Below, one piece after another: positions 12,291-24,880 of a stretch of 64,000 bases of DNA. Source of the DNA: Marsupella aquatica (lineage: Eukaryota > Marchantiophyta); the NCBI GenBank assembly GCA_973895155.1, contig OZ316898.1, forward strand, positions 5,642,001 to 5,706,000. The letters run 5' to 3'. Each line of letters starts with the position of its first letter. Position 1 is the first letter of the stretch. A model generated the notes under the pieces. It searched no databases. It was not told the DNA's origin and saw nothing but the letters and a program-made list of their open reading frames with translations. The position numbers and the translations under genes are program-made.

Positions 12291-13457
12291 GTTGGATACC
12301 GGTTTGACGGCGGCGCTCTCTCATCGTTTCCTTCATTCGCGGGTTTACCTCTCTCGTCATCGTCTCTGTTTTCATCATTCTGCACTCGAGTTTTAGTACT
12401 CTCCTCGTTCGAAGCAGAGGTGTGGTCTCGAATTGATTTATAATATATTATATTCAATCAAAGGTCGCTCGACTGGTCGATGTTTGCATGAACCAACAAA
12501 CGCTGACGCACGGCTGTTGCTTTTCGTTTCGTAAATTCGCGGCAAAGGAAACGGTCAAAGTGGTGGGCGCTGAGCAGAGAATGAAAGCAGAGAGAAGTGT
12601 AGAGGATTAGCATCGAGAACAGAGTCGGCACATCCTGGGCCGGCTGCTGGCTGGGCGCATCGGTGGGAGAGACGGAGACAGGAGGAGGAATCAACGCCTG
12701 CTTTTGCTTTTGCTTGCGGCAAGGAGTGAGTGACTTTGACGACGGAGCGATTGACGTTTGACGGGCCAACCTTTGATCGCAATCATTCTGAAATCGCTCA
12801 GTGGAGAAATCGCCTGAGTCGGGAAATCGCTTCGGTGAAACGGAGTAGTGTAACCGCTGGTATTTCTAGTCCTCTTCCATCAGACGAGGGGAGGGGAGGG
12901 GAGGGGAGTCAGCCTATCTCGGATATCTCGGGAGAGTAAGCAGTACCGTACCGTTGTAGTCAAAGTGAGAGAGGAAGCACGTGAATCTTACGAGGACTTC
13001 GGTTTACTGCGATTCGATTGACCCCCTGCTTGCTGCACGAGACCTCGGACGAAGAGACTGGACTCGAGTTTTGATCGAAGGATCACGCTGGCATTGAAGC
13101 GCCGTGCTCTTTTCTCTTTGGTTTGGTTTGGTTTCCATTCTTCGAGGTTATGAGGAGAGAAGAACCGAGACAGTCCGGTTGATCATCGATCGGATAGACG
13201 TTATTGTTGTTGGGACGGTCTCTGTCCTGTCGGAGGGAGAGCTTGTGCAAAGCGAATTGTAGAGGAGCCCTCATCTCAGGCGACATTCTGGGCAATTGAG
13301 TAGAGATTACAGTCATTGAAGTCAGTTGGTCGTCATTTTCGCTCAACAAACAAACTACAGTGCAGTACAGTACAGTACCGGAATTTTGCTGTGGCGTTTT
13401 GGAGCTGAGCAGTAGACGAAAGGAGGAGGGAACACAGGAGACGCGTCATTATTCATC
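12291..13457 (+). promoter_or_regulatory. Presumed promoter and leader of the TAXIMIN-like gene
   Basis: A gene-free kilobase upstream of the ATG at 13458. It carries a GAGGGGAGGGGAGGGG tract near 12887-12907. The transcription start cannot be placed by eye; the assignment is positional. Confidence 0.35.
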
Positions 13458-16400
13458 ATGGCGATCGAAGAAGAGGGATGTTTGTGTCGGCCAATCGGAT
13501 TCCTACTGGGTCTGCCTTTCATGATACTGTCTGCACTTCTCTCTATCGTCGGCATTATTGTCTGGGTCATTGCGTAAGCTTCTAATCCCTCTTTTGCACG
13601 TTTGCACTGCTTGTGTCGTTTTGTTTTGAGAAAGCGCTTTTCAGAAGATCGACAGCCCCCTGTTAATCAATCCATATGCTGTACTTAGGTTGTTTAAGCC
13701 ATAACTACCTTCCCCTTTCCTTTCCGGTAATGAGAACGCTCATTTGGACTTCCCCAGAGCACACACATCTCCCGCTGATTGCACCGCAGTTCAAGCTTCC
13801 TGCACTTTTCTTCAGATATTAGGCAGTTCGATGAGCTCGTTAAGCTATCTGTCGCCTCTTTGGCTGACCACAAACTATGGTGAGGGACTTCGAGTACAGT
13901 TTTTTTCCCATGACTCAATGGTCACTCGGAACATGAAATTGATCCGTTGATTTCGTTCGTTCATTCTATCAGTGTGTAAAGTAGAGCACGAGCGCCAGAA
14001 AGGATGGAATCCAGCGCTATTCAACTCCTACAGTGAGATTACAAGGGGGGATGAATGAATGGTTTTAAGGTCACGCCTCTTGTGCTAATACTCTTTTGGG
14101 CTAGTGTCCTCCCATTCCCTTGGTTCAATTTTTCCGATTGCATTATGGCGGGCAGCAGATTATTTTATTCCTGCGAGGATAGGAACTAGGAACCAAGCTT
14201 CTCAGTATACCCACGCTGCCCAAGTTGCGACAATGGGTCACCAGCCTCTAGTGACTGGTAATTTTGTATACGCGGAAAGAGACAGACAGCGAGAGCACCG
14301 AAATCCACTTTTCTCGTAGGTGGAATGCTTGGGACGTCTTGCAGTGTAACAATGATTGCATTACTGCTCTTCCGGTATTGTTAATGAGCATCTTCTCGTC
14401 TGTTCCGAGGGAGAGTGGTGTCAGTCCGACGCACTTACTTCGTAGCTTGTTAATTCGCTTGGGTACTTCGCGGGAAGAGGGAAGTCATTAGAACATCTTT
14501 TGCCACCGAGAATTTTTTCCCTTGGTACTTGAAGAGTTTCTAAATTGTTCAAGGGAGGGACAGTAAGCAGCCTTCAGAGATAACCATTGTAGATGACTAA
14601 GATTTACTGGGGACTGGGAAGTCAGTAGCCAATGTGGACGCTAAAGCAGAATACTTTAGAATGCAACGCCGTTTGGCTTTGTACTTCTACAGATCTTTGG
14701 AGAGCTACGATCATTGGTACCCGTAACTTCTCGGTGTACCCTTTCACGACTTACCCATCTAGCCAATGCTCTACCCTGGTCTGCGAACCCGATCAATAAG
14801 ATCAGAGAAGGAGAAGCAGTAGTCCTCTTCAATGCGCGCTTGACAACGCACCCAATTCATATGTAGCAAACCTGAGGACTTTCGAAACCGTCAGTTTGTG
14901 GATCCCATGATTTGCTCTTACTTTCTCTCTTAGCTAGAGAGCAGAACTCAGATGAGCTCGGGCATTGCAGGAACACTCCAAATCTATCGTCTGGGAGAGT
15001 TTTAGATGGACAGAAAGTGGACAGGATTATTTTTTCTTGTTGCCTTTCCCGGTTGTTGATGTTATCTGAGCTGTAAGAAATGTGTCTAACATTGGATGGC
15101 GTGGGGAATTTGTTCAGGACGCTGTTAATCTGTATTTTTCCATGTGGGGTATGCCTAGCGGCCGTCATCAGTTTCGCAATTTACTTAATCAAGCTACCTA
15201 TCCGGGTCATTACGTGGTTTACACGGTCTATACCATGTTGATCAGTCAATAAACTGGCGTTGCGGCAAGTGGTACCCGATCAATAAGATCAGTGTCCCCC
15301 TGTTAGAGTCAAGTGCCTTTAGTGTGTTGCGTCCGACCTACCTGCCGGCCTGCCTGCAGCAAATCCAACGGGGAGGTTTCTTAACTTTTTAAAGTACTTT
15401 TTTTTTCAGTTTCTCGTTGCAGTTTTTTTTATCACATTATGTCAATGAAGAGCCCCGCAATTCAGCCACTTGAATTGCTTGTTGACAATCCTCTGGTGTG
15501 CCGACTCTGTTGGTTTTCAACTACGTGGGAGTCTCTTGGTAGTCGACCAACCTTCCTGAAAGGCAAGGAGAATGTTTATTTTTCAAATTGTTGAAATGAT
15601 GGGTTTTGGGATGTACTCTTAATCTTTTCGTCCTCTCGGTTCCAATCCTTTGTGGGAGAATCCTCTTCAGACGATGTTCGATTGTGAATGTCTGTACGAA
15701 GTCGTCTATCCGTTCTTGTTTTTCTACTGATTGGGATCGCAAATCGAATTTGAGAAATTGCCGTCCATTCCGAAATCTCATTTCAGCTCACTTCCTTCAC
15801 ATGTCCTTGATTAGCCCCCAAATCGTTTTAATAGCTCATAGCTGCTTGTGCATTTGGATTGTGTTGATAATTTGGCTAAGTCCTTCAATCAGAAACAATC
15901 TTTCTAAGTTTTCAATCACACTGTCAAAAGTGCCACAATCGCTTCTCAAGTTTGTAACTCATCCCTTCTGAGATGCAAAATGGTTCACCATGGGGGTATT
16001 TGGCCTTGGCCTACTCTCAGCTGGGATCTTCAGTTTCGCCAATGCAATGAACTCAGTTATGAGCCTACAATTGGAGTCTCGTATGTGCCCTGGAGAGACC
16101 CCTTCTCAGTCTTCTTAGTATTGTTGTCCTATGCCAAATCCTGTTCTGGAAATTTTCATCGATTTATGGGTTCTTCCTCTTCTCCCTCTCAAAATCAGCT
16201 GTCGTCTGAGTATCACAATTAATAAGTGATCAGACTGATTAACACGGCACAATCTTCCGTGGACAGTCCCAACAGTTCACTCAAAACTTTCGAAAGTTTG
16301 ACACATGAGATGGGAGAGGATTACCACGTACAAGGGTGTTTGAAAGTTCACTGGGCAATACCTTACATGTCCAAAAGGCTAATGCGTTCCTCAAAATGCA

Positions 16401-18572
16401 TAATATTCATAACAGTATGTTTACTATACTGAGTCACTAGATTGGACGTCCATCAAGTGTCCTACAACAATGGCGAATCTATATTATTAATTGCAAAGCA
16501 CACCCCTAGACAGTGGACACCATATATGGATCATGATAAATCTGGTTATTTTCATTAAATCAATGGTTATTTTAGTTAAATCAATGAATGCACACCAGAT
16601 ATTACCACATTTTGATGTGTGAATAGATGGAGGGCAAATAAATGGGTCTTGGTACTTGCACATAAAAATATGACATCTATGACGCAAGACATTACTACTC
16701 ATTATTTTCTTTCAATCAATAAGTGCACATTGTATACTATCACATTTTGATGTGTGATTACCAAGGCTCAAATAAAGGCAGGTATAATGAAATTTATTGC
16801 TTTACATTTGACAAGTCTTAGCTATGGCCTTCCCATGCATGGCTTCAGCAACAATACCAAGTATGACGGAGATCTAAACTCTATTGAAATGGACAATCTG
16901 CTGAAAACTAAACTCAGAAAGAAAGGGTCGGGATCGCCTGCCAAGTTTTGTCACTCCTGGTGGCACTTTCCTGGGCACTGTGGATGAATAGAAGGTAAAC
17001 CAAGGTTTGCAAAATGATTCGTTCCGGGCTTTATTTTTTTGAGACCAATCAGAGAGGCCTCTTGGGCGGGCCTTTATGAGCCAAAGAAGTTGGGGAATCC
17101 AGGACACTGACAATGGCGAACCTTGTATTGTCTTTGCCTTCACCTTAGGCCAAAGGTTAGGCTACATACCTGCAGCAGTGGAGGAAGTGGGTGACAGACT
17201 GGTCCTTAAAGCTCTCCTTAAAATTCTTTTCTGAAATTTGAAGAGCTTAGTAGCCCATGTTGTGGGAGGCAGAGAGTGTAGTGTGAAGATGTAATGGGGC
17301 ACTCACGAGTAAAAGCTCTGGGTCAAATGCTCACTGGTTTAGTATTCACACTATATAAACTTAAACTTAGAAAGCCCGGCTCAGGGTTAAATGACGGCCA
17401 TGCCGTTCCACATAGGCATTGCCGCCAATGCCTCAGGCTGACTAGGCTTGGGCTCAGATTCTTCGAGACAATGTCATCATAGGAGGGCTTTGTGATGCAC
17501 AAGGTTCCCTAAGGAATGGACAAGTAAGGGAGGGCTCAATGGTTCAAACTTACTATTCAAATATGGTAGGGGTGTGTCTATGGTGTTACTACATCATAGT
17601 GTGTAAAATAAGACCACCAATTTGCGAGTGAAGACTCAATATCCAAGGATGTACACTAGTAGGGGAAACTCACTCTTTTGAGGAGAATACCTCATAACTT
17701 ATGTCAGGTACTATATAACTACATGATCTCTGCTTGTTGGTAACAATGGCATCGCTTTGCTTGGCAACAACAACGGTATAAAAGTTATATAAGAACAGTT
17801 TGGAAATGTAATAGAATTTATGAGTTTAGAAAAGCACACTCTCAACGGTATTCATTGAGCTATGGGACCAACGTATTTATCAGTGATCTTGTAGAGTTAA
17901 ATAGCTTCTTTTTGCAAGATTACTATTTTACTATTTGAGCATATTATTTATGGTTTTGTGCCTAGATTAGATCTGGGCCCGTCAGATTTGTATGGTCAAA
18001 TGCTAAGATAGCTAAGGGAATAGTCAACCAGATTTTATACATTCACAATTGTACAAATGATAGCCCTTGTTGAACCTTCATGACTTTCCTGTACACTGAA
18101 GCTGAGGATCACATGGGTTTTGAATAAAAATCTTGACTTCCACACAAAGAGCAGTTTGGGATCTAATGCAAGCTTTAAAGGTTTAGATGGAGATCTCATC
18201 CAAGATATAATGTATAATATTCTTGATAAAAAAATCTCAAAATTCTAAATTAAGAAAACACTTAGGATGTGAATGTAATTAGTACACTGCTATGTTCATA
18301 ATTGCCATACAATTTAACCCTAACCTTGGCTTTTTGTCAAGAGGAATGAAGAAATTAAGATAGAAATCCCATTATCAAATTTGACTTATGCACTGGTGAT
18401 ATTGTAGTAGGGAAAGCTAAGTTGAATTTGTTGGATGGACTTGACCAGGTCTCTCCTTGCGTGTTGTTGCCCTTGCGGTATATGCTTGGCTGCAGCTCTG
18501 TCAATGGCAAATTGCTTGATCAGAATGCCTGTGTCCCTTGCCTCATGGTTCACACGGAGGATTCCATGTTGA
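13458..18572 (+). CDS. TAXIMIN-like cysteine-rich small membrane/signalling peptide (2 exons)
   Basis: Exon 1 is 13458-13573 and exon 2 is 18449-18572. They join in phase 2 (GC + G) across a 4875-bp GT-AG intron and encode 79 residues. The N-terminal half has [14 protein letters not shown], then a hydrophobic segment to VWVIA. The C-terminal half starts [18 protein letters not shown] and ends SWFTRRIPC. Both halves match the layout of the plant TAXIMIN peptide family as I recall it: a short Cys segment, a GFLLGLPF hydrophobic anchor, a CxCPCC-like motif, and a C-terminal Pro...WF...IPC. TAXIMIN peptides are about 73 residues, are described as secreted or membrane-associated, and have been linked to organ separation and metabolic control in angiosperms; a role here is inference. 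Neither exon is long enough to show up alone as a long open frame. The huge intron is unusual for so small a gene. Confidence 0.85.
13574..18448 (+). other. Large intron of the TAXIMIN-like gene
   Basis: Donor GTAAGC directly after ATT GC, acceptor TTGACCAG. The intron holds no recognised gene. It contains two copies of CACATTTTGATGTGTGA (16606-16622 and 16741-16757), a repeated ACCCGATCAATAAGATCAG string near 14790 and 15280, and many short chance frames on both strands. Repeat insertions probably account for its length. Confidence 0.7.
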
Positions 18573-21393
18573 CCATAACCATTCATGTTGAATATAACAA
18601 TAATAATTGGTCCACTTTCATGAATGAAGCAGGCATTTGATTTGTTCCAATTGTCAGTATTCAGCAACAAAAGTTTTCAGGCGTTCCCACTAATTAAACC
18701 ACATGTGCGTGATACAAGGGGCCTGCCACTAACCTACTACCCTTTATTTGCTTAGGTGGACACTAGACCTACCCTGCAAGCTCTCCCATTCACTTCCCAT
18801 CATAGTCCCTTAATATACTAATATGTTTTTCTGACTATTTCTTAAAAACATGAACCTTTTTTAAATGCAATTTTTTGTGGATCGAGAACTACGTTTTGGG
18901 CAGCAGATCACCCCCTAAGGTGAACCAATGAAATGACGCTGAAGCTCAAATTCCTAAAAAAACATGTTCTCATTAGTATACACAAATTTACTCTACGCAA
19001 AATGAGTACTCTAGGCTACCCCGAGTAATAGATGTAGGAACTGGTGGCCTTATAGGATGTAAAATGTTTACTATATATCCCCAGGATCCCCAAATGCTGT
19101 GTGTGTAGGCAAAGCTTGTATAGTCCAAGTACCTGCAGGCATAATTAAAACACAAGATTCCCTAGATCCTTTCGAAGCAAAACGTTTGAGATGGAGAAGC
19201 CATCCAAACTTATAGCACAGTTTTGTATTGATACAAGAATGGAAAGGGTAAATGTTGAAATATATATAATATAATATAGTATGTTATAATATAGACATTT
19301 TCTGGTAATTCGTTAAAGCAGCTCCATCCCTACTTCCCCTGAAGATGCAAAAGCAAAAAATTGAGATTGGATCTACAACCATGAACTTATGTAAGGCTTG
19401 TCATTAAAAGTGGTCCATGGGATCTTTTGACCAAATTCTTGGTCCACGGGAGCTTCAAATTTTTTGTTTATGTTCGTTAGCAGCTTGACAACTAAAGAGA
19501 ATCAAGATGAAGAGTATAGGTAGGGACAACAAGAAGTATTGTAGACACGAAGTGACCTCCTTGAAGCTGTAGCGTACGAAACCCTTGGCCAGCATTTACG
19601 AGAACAGGCACCAGGTAGGATCGTGCTTCTCTCATAGTTGATAGGGAGTACAAGTCTAGTTGACTAATTCTTTTGGTTGATCAATGCTAGTTCCAATACT
19701 GCAGATTCCTCGGACTGTCTTGTCTTCCAATTTTCTAGGATGATATAGAAAATTGCCCATTCAGTCCACTACTTCAGCTACTATCTTGTCTTCCAATTTT
19801 CTATGATGACAAGAAAAATTGCCCATTCACTTGAATGGATCCACTAGTTCTCACACTGCAACACTCTGTTTTGACTGGGGACTATGCAACACTCTGTTTT
19901 GACTAGGGACTAGAGAGTGCAGGGACGCTAACTTGTAGTCAACGCAGCAACCGATTCATGAAGTGTTTACATGAATCTCCCAAACATAGCATTCACAAAC
20001 ACAGGTTCTTGCAGTCTGCATGCTGAAAACTCTCAAACTCTATTCAAACTTTCGTTCACTCCTGCAAAACTCAGTGAAGGTCAATTCAAACTTTAACCCA
20101 TCCAAGCCTTTGAAGGTTCTACTCTCGAAATCTCCCAGCCCATAAAAACTTGTGCACGACAAAGCTAGATGGCTTCTTTCTCAGACCTACAGTAAGTTGG
20201 TGAGCAAATGAGAGAGGTGCTTTGAGAAGTTCAACTCTCTCAGAACGCGGGTGCCGAAGTTCTTCAGCTGAGATTCGCGAAGATTAAGTGGTCAGCGCTA
20301 CCTGAAAGAGTCTATACTAGTGCATCAAATTATGTCCGAAATTGTACAGTAAGACATCCACTGCAACCTTACCTGAGCCTCAGAATTCAGTTCTCTTCCG
20401 CCGTCAGCTACAGCTGTCTATTAGCCACTTGAGACCCGTTCAACTTAATCAGATAAATGAGGCACAGTCGGCCTAGCTCTAGTTTGAAGAGCTTGTCGGG
20501 GGCAAACTAGAACCTGCAACGAAACCTTACCAAATTTTTCTACGTGTGCAAGCTTCATACTAGTACACTTCCCACAGTCTCCCCTGCTGGTGGCTGTTGC
20601 ATGCCAATGCAAATAGCCGGAATATTACAGAAACTTATCGAGACCCACATGGGTCCAATTTAAATAACTTCACTGGAGGTCTCCTTTCCAATTCTTCCTC
20701 ACAAATCCGAGCAGTACCAAGTTCGACCTTAGCATCACACCTAGTCAGACGGAACAAAATTTCAAACCCACTTCTTACTTATCAATCGCAGCATCCCACA
20801 GTGACCGCTGAATAGTTTTGGCAAATGCAGTCAGCTACAATAAACGCAGCTGCCAATGGGGGCTACACGCTTAGATCGAGAATCAATTTGATGAGCAGCA
20901 ACTGGAGCCGTCCTCTTCTCTCCTCTCCATTACAAGCTGCAGCATTGCCTCCTCATGCCGTTCATTTTCTTGAGCTGATGTAAACAATGTTCCTGTCTCC
21001 CCCATTGTGCGTCCATGGGGCAAAGCCATCGACCGGGAGACAAGGACAGTCCTTCCATTCCCTGGCTATACTGACGGGTCATTGACACCCACCATCTCTG
21101 CAGGTGTGCATCATTCTCTCAGCTCGAAAGAGTCTTCTTTATAAAACAAGGGTCACTACAGACCATACTGAGTACTTCAAGTTAGTACACCTTCGTATAG
21201 AAATGCTCTCGTATAGAAGTGCTCTCGACATCCTTTCATCCATCCATCCATTCAATATGCAGAGTTATTATATTACACGTCTAGTGCATACGATACCAGA
21301 CAGGCGAGGAAGGCTGCAGGTCTAATGGATGCATGGATGGCACAAAGTTAAGCAGCAGCCTGGAGGACATTTTCATCATCAATTGGACTCAGA
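18573..21393. other. Intergenic spacer between the TAXIMIN-like and F-box genes
   Basis: AT-rich, no gene recognised. Local duplications are visible near 19725-19830 (TTGTCTTCCAATTTTCTA twice) and near 19856-19912 (GCAACACTCTGTTTTGACT twice). Frames of 60-75 codons here have no domain content. Confidence 0.45.
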
Positions 21394-22719
21394 CTAAACT
21401 GCTGCAAAGGGACTCAAGCCAGGCTGAAAGGAAGAAGCACTCCATTTGTATTTCCTGTCAGAAGCAGTCGTGGCAGCGATCCTGTCATTAGCGGCTGGGT
21501 AAGGACCGACACTCGCTGCTTGAGGGGCACGGAAACAACTCCACTCCTCGTCATGCACGTTGTAAGCGAGAACTCGATCTTGGCTCCCTTCTTCCATACC
21601 GAAGAAGATGCAACTCCCATCACTAACGGCTTGAGTACTGATGTGTCCCATATTGAGATGAGCAGGAGGGCCCCTCGCTATCTCCAGAAACTTCCGCGAT
21701 TTCAGATCAACCCTCAGCACCAGCTGATTCCGCTGATGGAAACCCTCCGTCACGATCAACAGCAGACTTCCTTTGCAAACCACCAGATTGACCGAAATGA
21801 TCCGCATTGCATTCACGAACAGCATTTTGAGCTCCTCAAATGTCCCAGTATCCACATTGAAAGCCAGCAGATCCCGTGGATTATCGTCCGCCACCATGTA
21901 CAGAATTCCATCGAAGTACGCGGCAGTGGTCAGCCGGAAGAAGTCACTCGATATGACGATCTTCTTGCCGCTCCATCCATCTGAATTTGAATCATAGATC
22001 TGAGCTGAATACCGATCAAACTGGTCATTGCGGTGTTCTCGACAGATAACAACCACCTTATATGAAGAGGACGACTCCTTCGCGTCATTCACTGAATCCA
22101 ATGACGACGATTCGGGATGGCTCGGCGTCACCACGAGCTTATTACAGAGGTCAACACTCACTTTTGCGTTGGGGCGTGGCGGCAGTTGTTTCCAGCTCCG
22201 ACTGAGAATGTTGGCCACGTAGTACTCCTTTTTGCGGGTCCTGGTTTCTGGGCGAGCGAACCCGTAAAGGAAAGGTCCTTGAATCTGCAGATTGGACCTG
22301 GCCAAGACCAGATTCTCTGGAAGATGAGTGAGGGATGGCATTCTTCGCCAATTGTGTGACTTCCTATCGTAAGCTATGAAATTCTCCTTGCCGAGGAAGA
22401 CAGGGCAGAACGTCTCCCAATTAGTCTCGGACCAGTTGCACAGCTGCCTCTGGAATGAGTGCCTCTCGGCGTTTCTTACATCCGGTACCGATGACGTCCT
22501 TTTCACTGGTGACAACTTAGCTAACCATGATTTCGAGAGCGCGGTAGCTTTGAAAACCTCTGGAAAAGGCATCATTGACACAATCCGTTCCACCAAGTCC
22601 TCCGGTATCGTCTTGCTCGCCACCACAGCCTCGTCCTCTTTTCTCTCCATCGATTCGGTTGATTCCAAAGAGTGTAATGTTTCCATGACTATGCTGACTT
22701 TGTAGCAACCGAACCGCAC
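21394..22719 (-). CDS. F-box/kelch-type protein, intronless
   Basis: A single 441-codon frame. The N-terminal F-box (IPEDLVERIVSMMPFPEV then KATALSKSWL, about residues 37-67) would bind Skp1 in an SCF ubiquitin ligase. The rest is a beta-rich region with kelch-like strands, such as NFIAYDRKSHNWRRMPSL, AYFDGILYMVADD and CIFFGMEEGSQDRVLAYNV followed by EEWSCF, expected to bind the substrate. This is the usual design of plant F-box proteins of the kelch-associated class. Two starts are possible, at 22719 or 12 codons later at 22686 (METLHSLES); the latter looks more natural. Downstream lies spacer. The substrate cannot be inferred. Confidence 0.88.
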   Translation of the reverse strand: MRFGCYKVSIVMETLHSLESTESMERKEDEAVVASKTIPEDLVERIVSMMPFPEVFKATALSKSWLAKLSPVKRTSSVPDVRNAERHSFQRQLCNWSETNWETFCPVFLGKENFIAYDRKSHNWRRMPSLTHLPENLVLARSNLQIQGPFLYGFARPETRTRKKEYYVANILSRSWKQLPPRPNAKVSVDLCNKLVVTPSHPESSSLDSVNDAKESSSSYKVVVICREHRNDQFDRYSAQIYDSNSDGWSGKKIVISSDFFRLTTAAYFDGILYMVADDNPRDLLAFNVDTGTFEELKMLFVNAMRIISVNLVVCKGSLLLIVTEGFHQRNQLVLRVDLKSRKFLEIARGPPAHLNMGHISTQAVSDGSCIFFGMEEGSQDRVLAYNVHDEEWSCFRAPQAASVGPYPAANDRIAATTASDRKYKWSASSFQPGLSPFAAV

Positions 22720-24070
22720 ACCGTAATTAAAGAAGTCCTCTCAACGCCAGGCTAGGCCAGGCCAGAGACGACGAACTTCCCAACGCATAGCTTCCCCCGA
22801 AATTGTAGATCCGCCGATCACGTTTGTGAGAGAGACCTGAGGACTAAATCACTCACCCACCGAAGCCCCCTGGCTGAGCTGGGCCAGAATACTTGCCATT
22901 CAACAAACGCATGTGAGCAAGCTTTGTTCGATTCTACTCGTGGCAGCATGACGCTCGCTCGCCCTTTAAATTATTAACTGGTACGGACCTTGAATCCAAT
23001 CGAATTCCACCCCATCCAGAACAATTCAGTCCTCTCAATTCCTCCTGAGTTGTCATCCGACGCGGACAACTTCAATGGAATCCAATACACTAAAAAAGTG
23101 GACTCCTATATAATCGATCAACAACTCCCAATGTTACGAATGGGCGCGGCAGCAGCCCCCACTCCGCTCCGCTCTCCCAGGCTCTGCTATGTTCTGAAGT
23201 GATCTGTTCTTCACTTCATTCATTTTATTCGAGAAACAAATCGGCCCTGTGCTACTGGAACTCTCCTCCTGCTGATAGTGACGATGAGAAGTAGTTCGCT
23301 GAAATAATTCCTATTATTGTGCCCTGCTGCTGTGCTTGTCCTTGACCCGCTCCTGCTCCTGCCCTGTACAGCCCGTGGTCATCGTTGTCGCCTTGCGTGC
23401 TCGTACAATTGGCGATGGCGAAAGCTGACTCGTGCTTGAAGAGGTGGACTAAAAGTAAGGCCATGGACGCCGCTTCGATTCCGATTTGATTTGATTGGAT
23501 GAAAATTTTGTTCTCGGTGACGACGAGAGCCCGATCCCACCGTTGCGCCGCGCCTAATTGTGGTCACAAACTGATGCACGGATTCCAGCGACACCTCTTC
23601 AACAAGGCCGGACCCCGAAAAAGCGCTGAACAGCAGCGAGGCAGAGCTAGTCTAGTGACAAAATAGTACCGAGCTGAGAAACATCAATACTCCTCCTCCT
23701 CCTCCTCCTCGTCCGCAAAGCTCCTCATCTGCATAGTCAATCAGTGGAGCAAACGCGCAACCACTAGCGCCCTCTCACCACGCCGAACCACTCCTCGTGC
23801 ATGTCAACAGCGGACAAGAAGCAGACGCATGGCATCAAATCACAGATCAATCAAGCAAAGCAAAACAACGAGCGAACGCCATTCTATTTCGTTCCAGCGA
23901 AGTCATCACAGCTCCTCCAGCATCACCACCATCGTCATCGTCATCGAACCACAACAGCCTGGTACAGTACCACCACTGCAACTTGATTATCGGACTCCCT
24001 AAAGCATCGACAAGTTGCGTAATGGCGGGGACTAACGGAATCTTTTCAATGTCCCGATACTGTAGCGATC
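22720..24070 (-). other. Presumed promoter side of the F-box gene
   Basis: No gene recognised. A CTC/TCC trinucleotide microsatellite lies at about 23690-23711. Short frames on both strands are low complexity. Confidence 0.3.
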
Positions 24071-24767
24071 TTCTCTAGAAACTCTATTCAATGGCGGCAT
24101 TGGAAGTATAGAAACAACATTGGACCCAGCATTGAAATTGTAGAAACAACATTAAACCCAAGATTAAACCGAGCTTTTGTGCAACGAATGTGCTGAGATT
24201 GTGATGAAGAGCAACAACATCACCAGTCAAGACCCATTTTAGAGAAGAAAGAATGTTCCAATTCATAATTGCACAGCAACGACAACTGCGCTCTGACCAC
24301 AGTCCTTGGCGAGGTCGGTATCGACGGGCAGGGCACGGTACGACTACCATAGTAAGATGTTCTGTAGAATCAGGTCCGGGATTTACCTAGTCCACGAAAA
24401 TTGAATTTCGTAATATTTCAGGACCAATCAAAATGATGTGTGATGTTTTTATCGGGATCTAAAGAAACCTCTTGACAAAAGTAATTTTTTGTGTTGTAGT
24501 AACAGTACCAGTACGGAACCAAATCTGCAAATTATGGTATATGAGACTTTTATTGATTGGATGTTTTAAGGCCAATCAAAATTATCTTTGATTTTTTAAT
24601 TAGCGTGTAAAGAACACTCTGGACACGTGCCTTATAGAGGGTTAGCCAGCTGGTACCCTTGGCAAGGCTCTGGGCTTTAAATTGTGAGTGTCCCTTGAGA
24701 TATAGCTTAATAGACCCCCAAACAACTATTTCTTGCTTGATCTAACTTTGAAGTTCATTTTTTTACA

Positions 24768-24880
24768 GGATCCAACCTCCTCTAACATTTTCTTAAGGCT
24801 ATGTCATTCTTGTGAGGAGCCCCGATCAACCTCCTGTGACAATTTCTTACAGGCTATGTCATTCTTGTGAGGAGCACTAT
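24768..24880. repeat. Diverged ~57-bp tandem duplication
   Basis: Two adjacent units share GATC(C/A)AACCTCCT at the left and GGCTATGTCATTCTTGTGAG plus GAGC at the right, with several mismatches in between. Confidence 0.8.

Noticed and set aside
12165-12443. Long frames of SVRPSVRP or GRTDGRTN repeats on both strands
   Set aside because: Direct translation of the GGAC/GAAC microsatellite; no start context or domain.
15990-16121. 43-codon hydrophobic frame [20 protein letters not shown]... inside the TAXIMIN-like intron
   Set aside because: Tested as a possible exon of the TAXIMIN-like gene; it does not match the family, while 18449-18572 does and keeps phase. Too short to support alone.
21520-21984. 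154-codon plus-strand frame
   Set aside because: Antisense shadow of the F-box/kelch gene.
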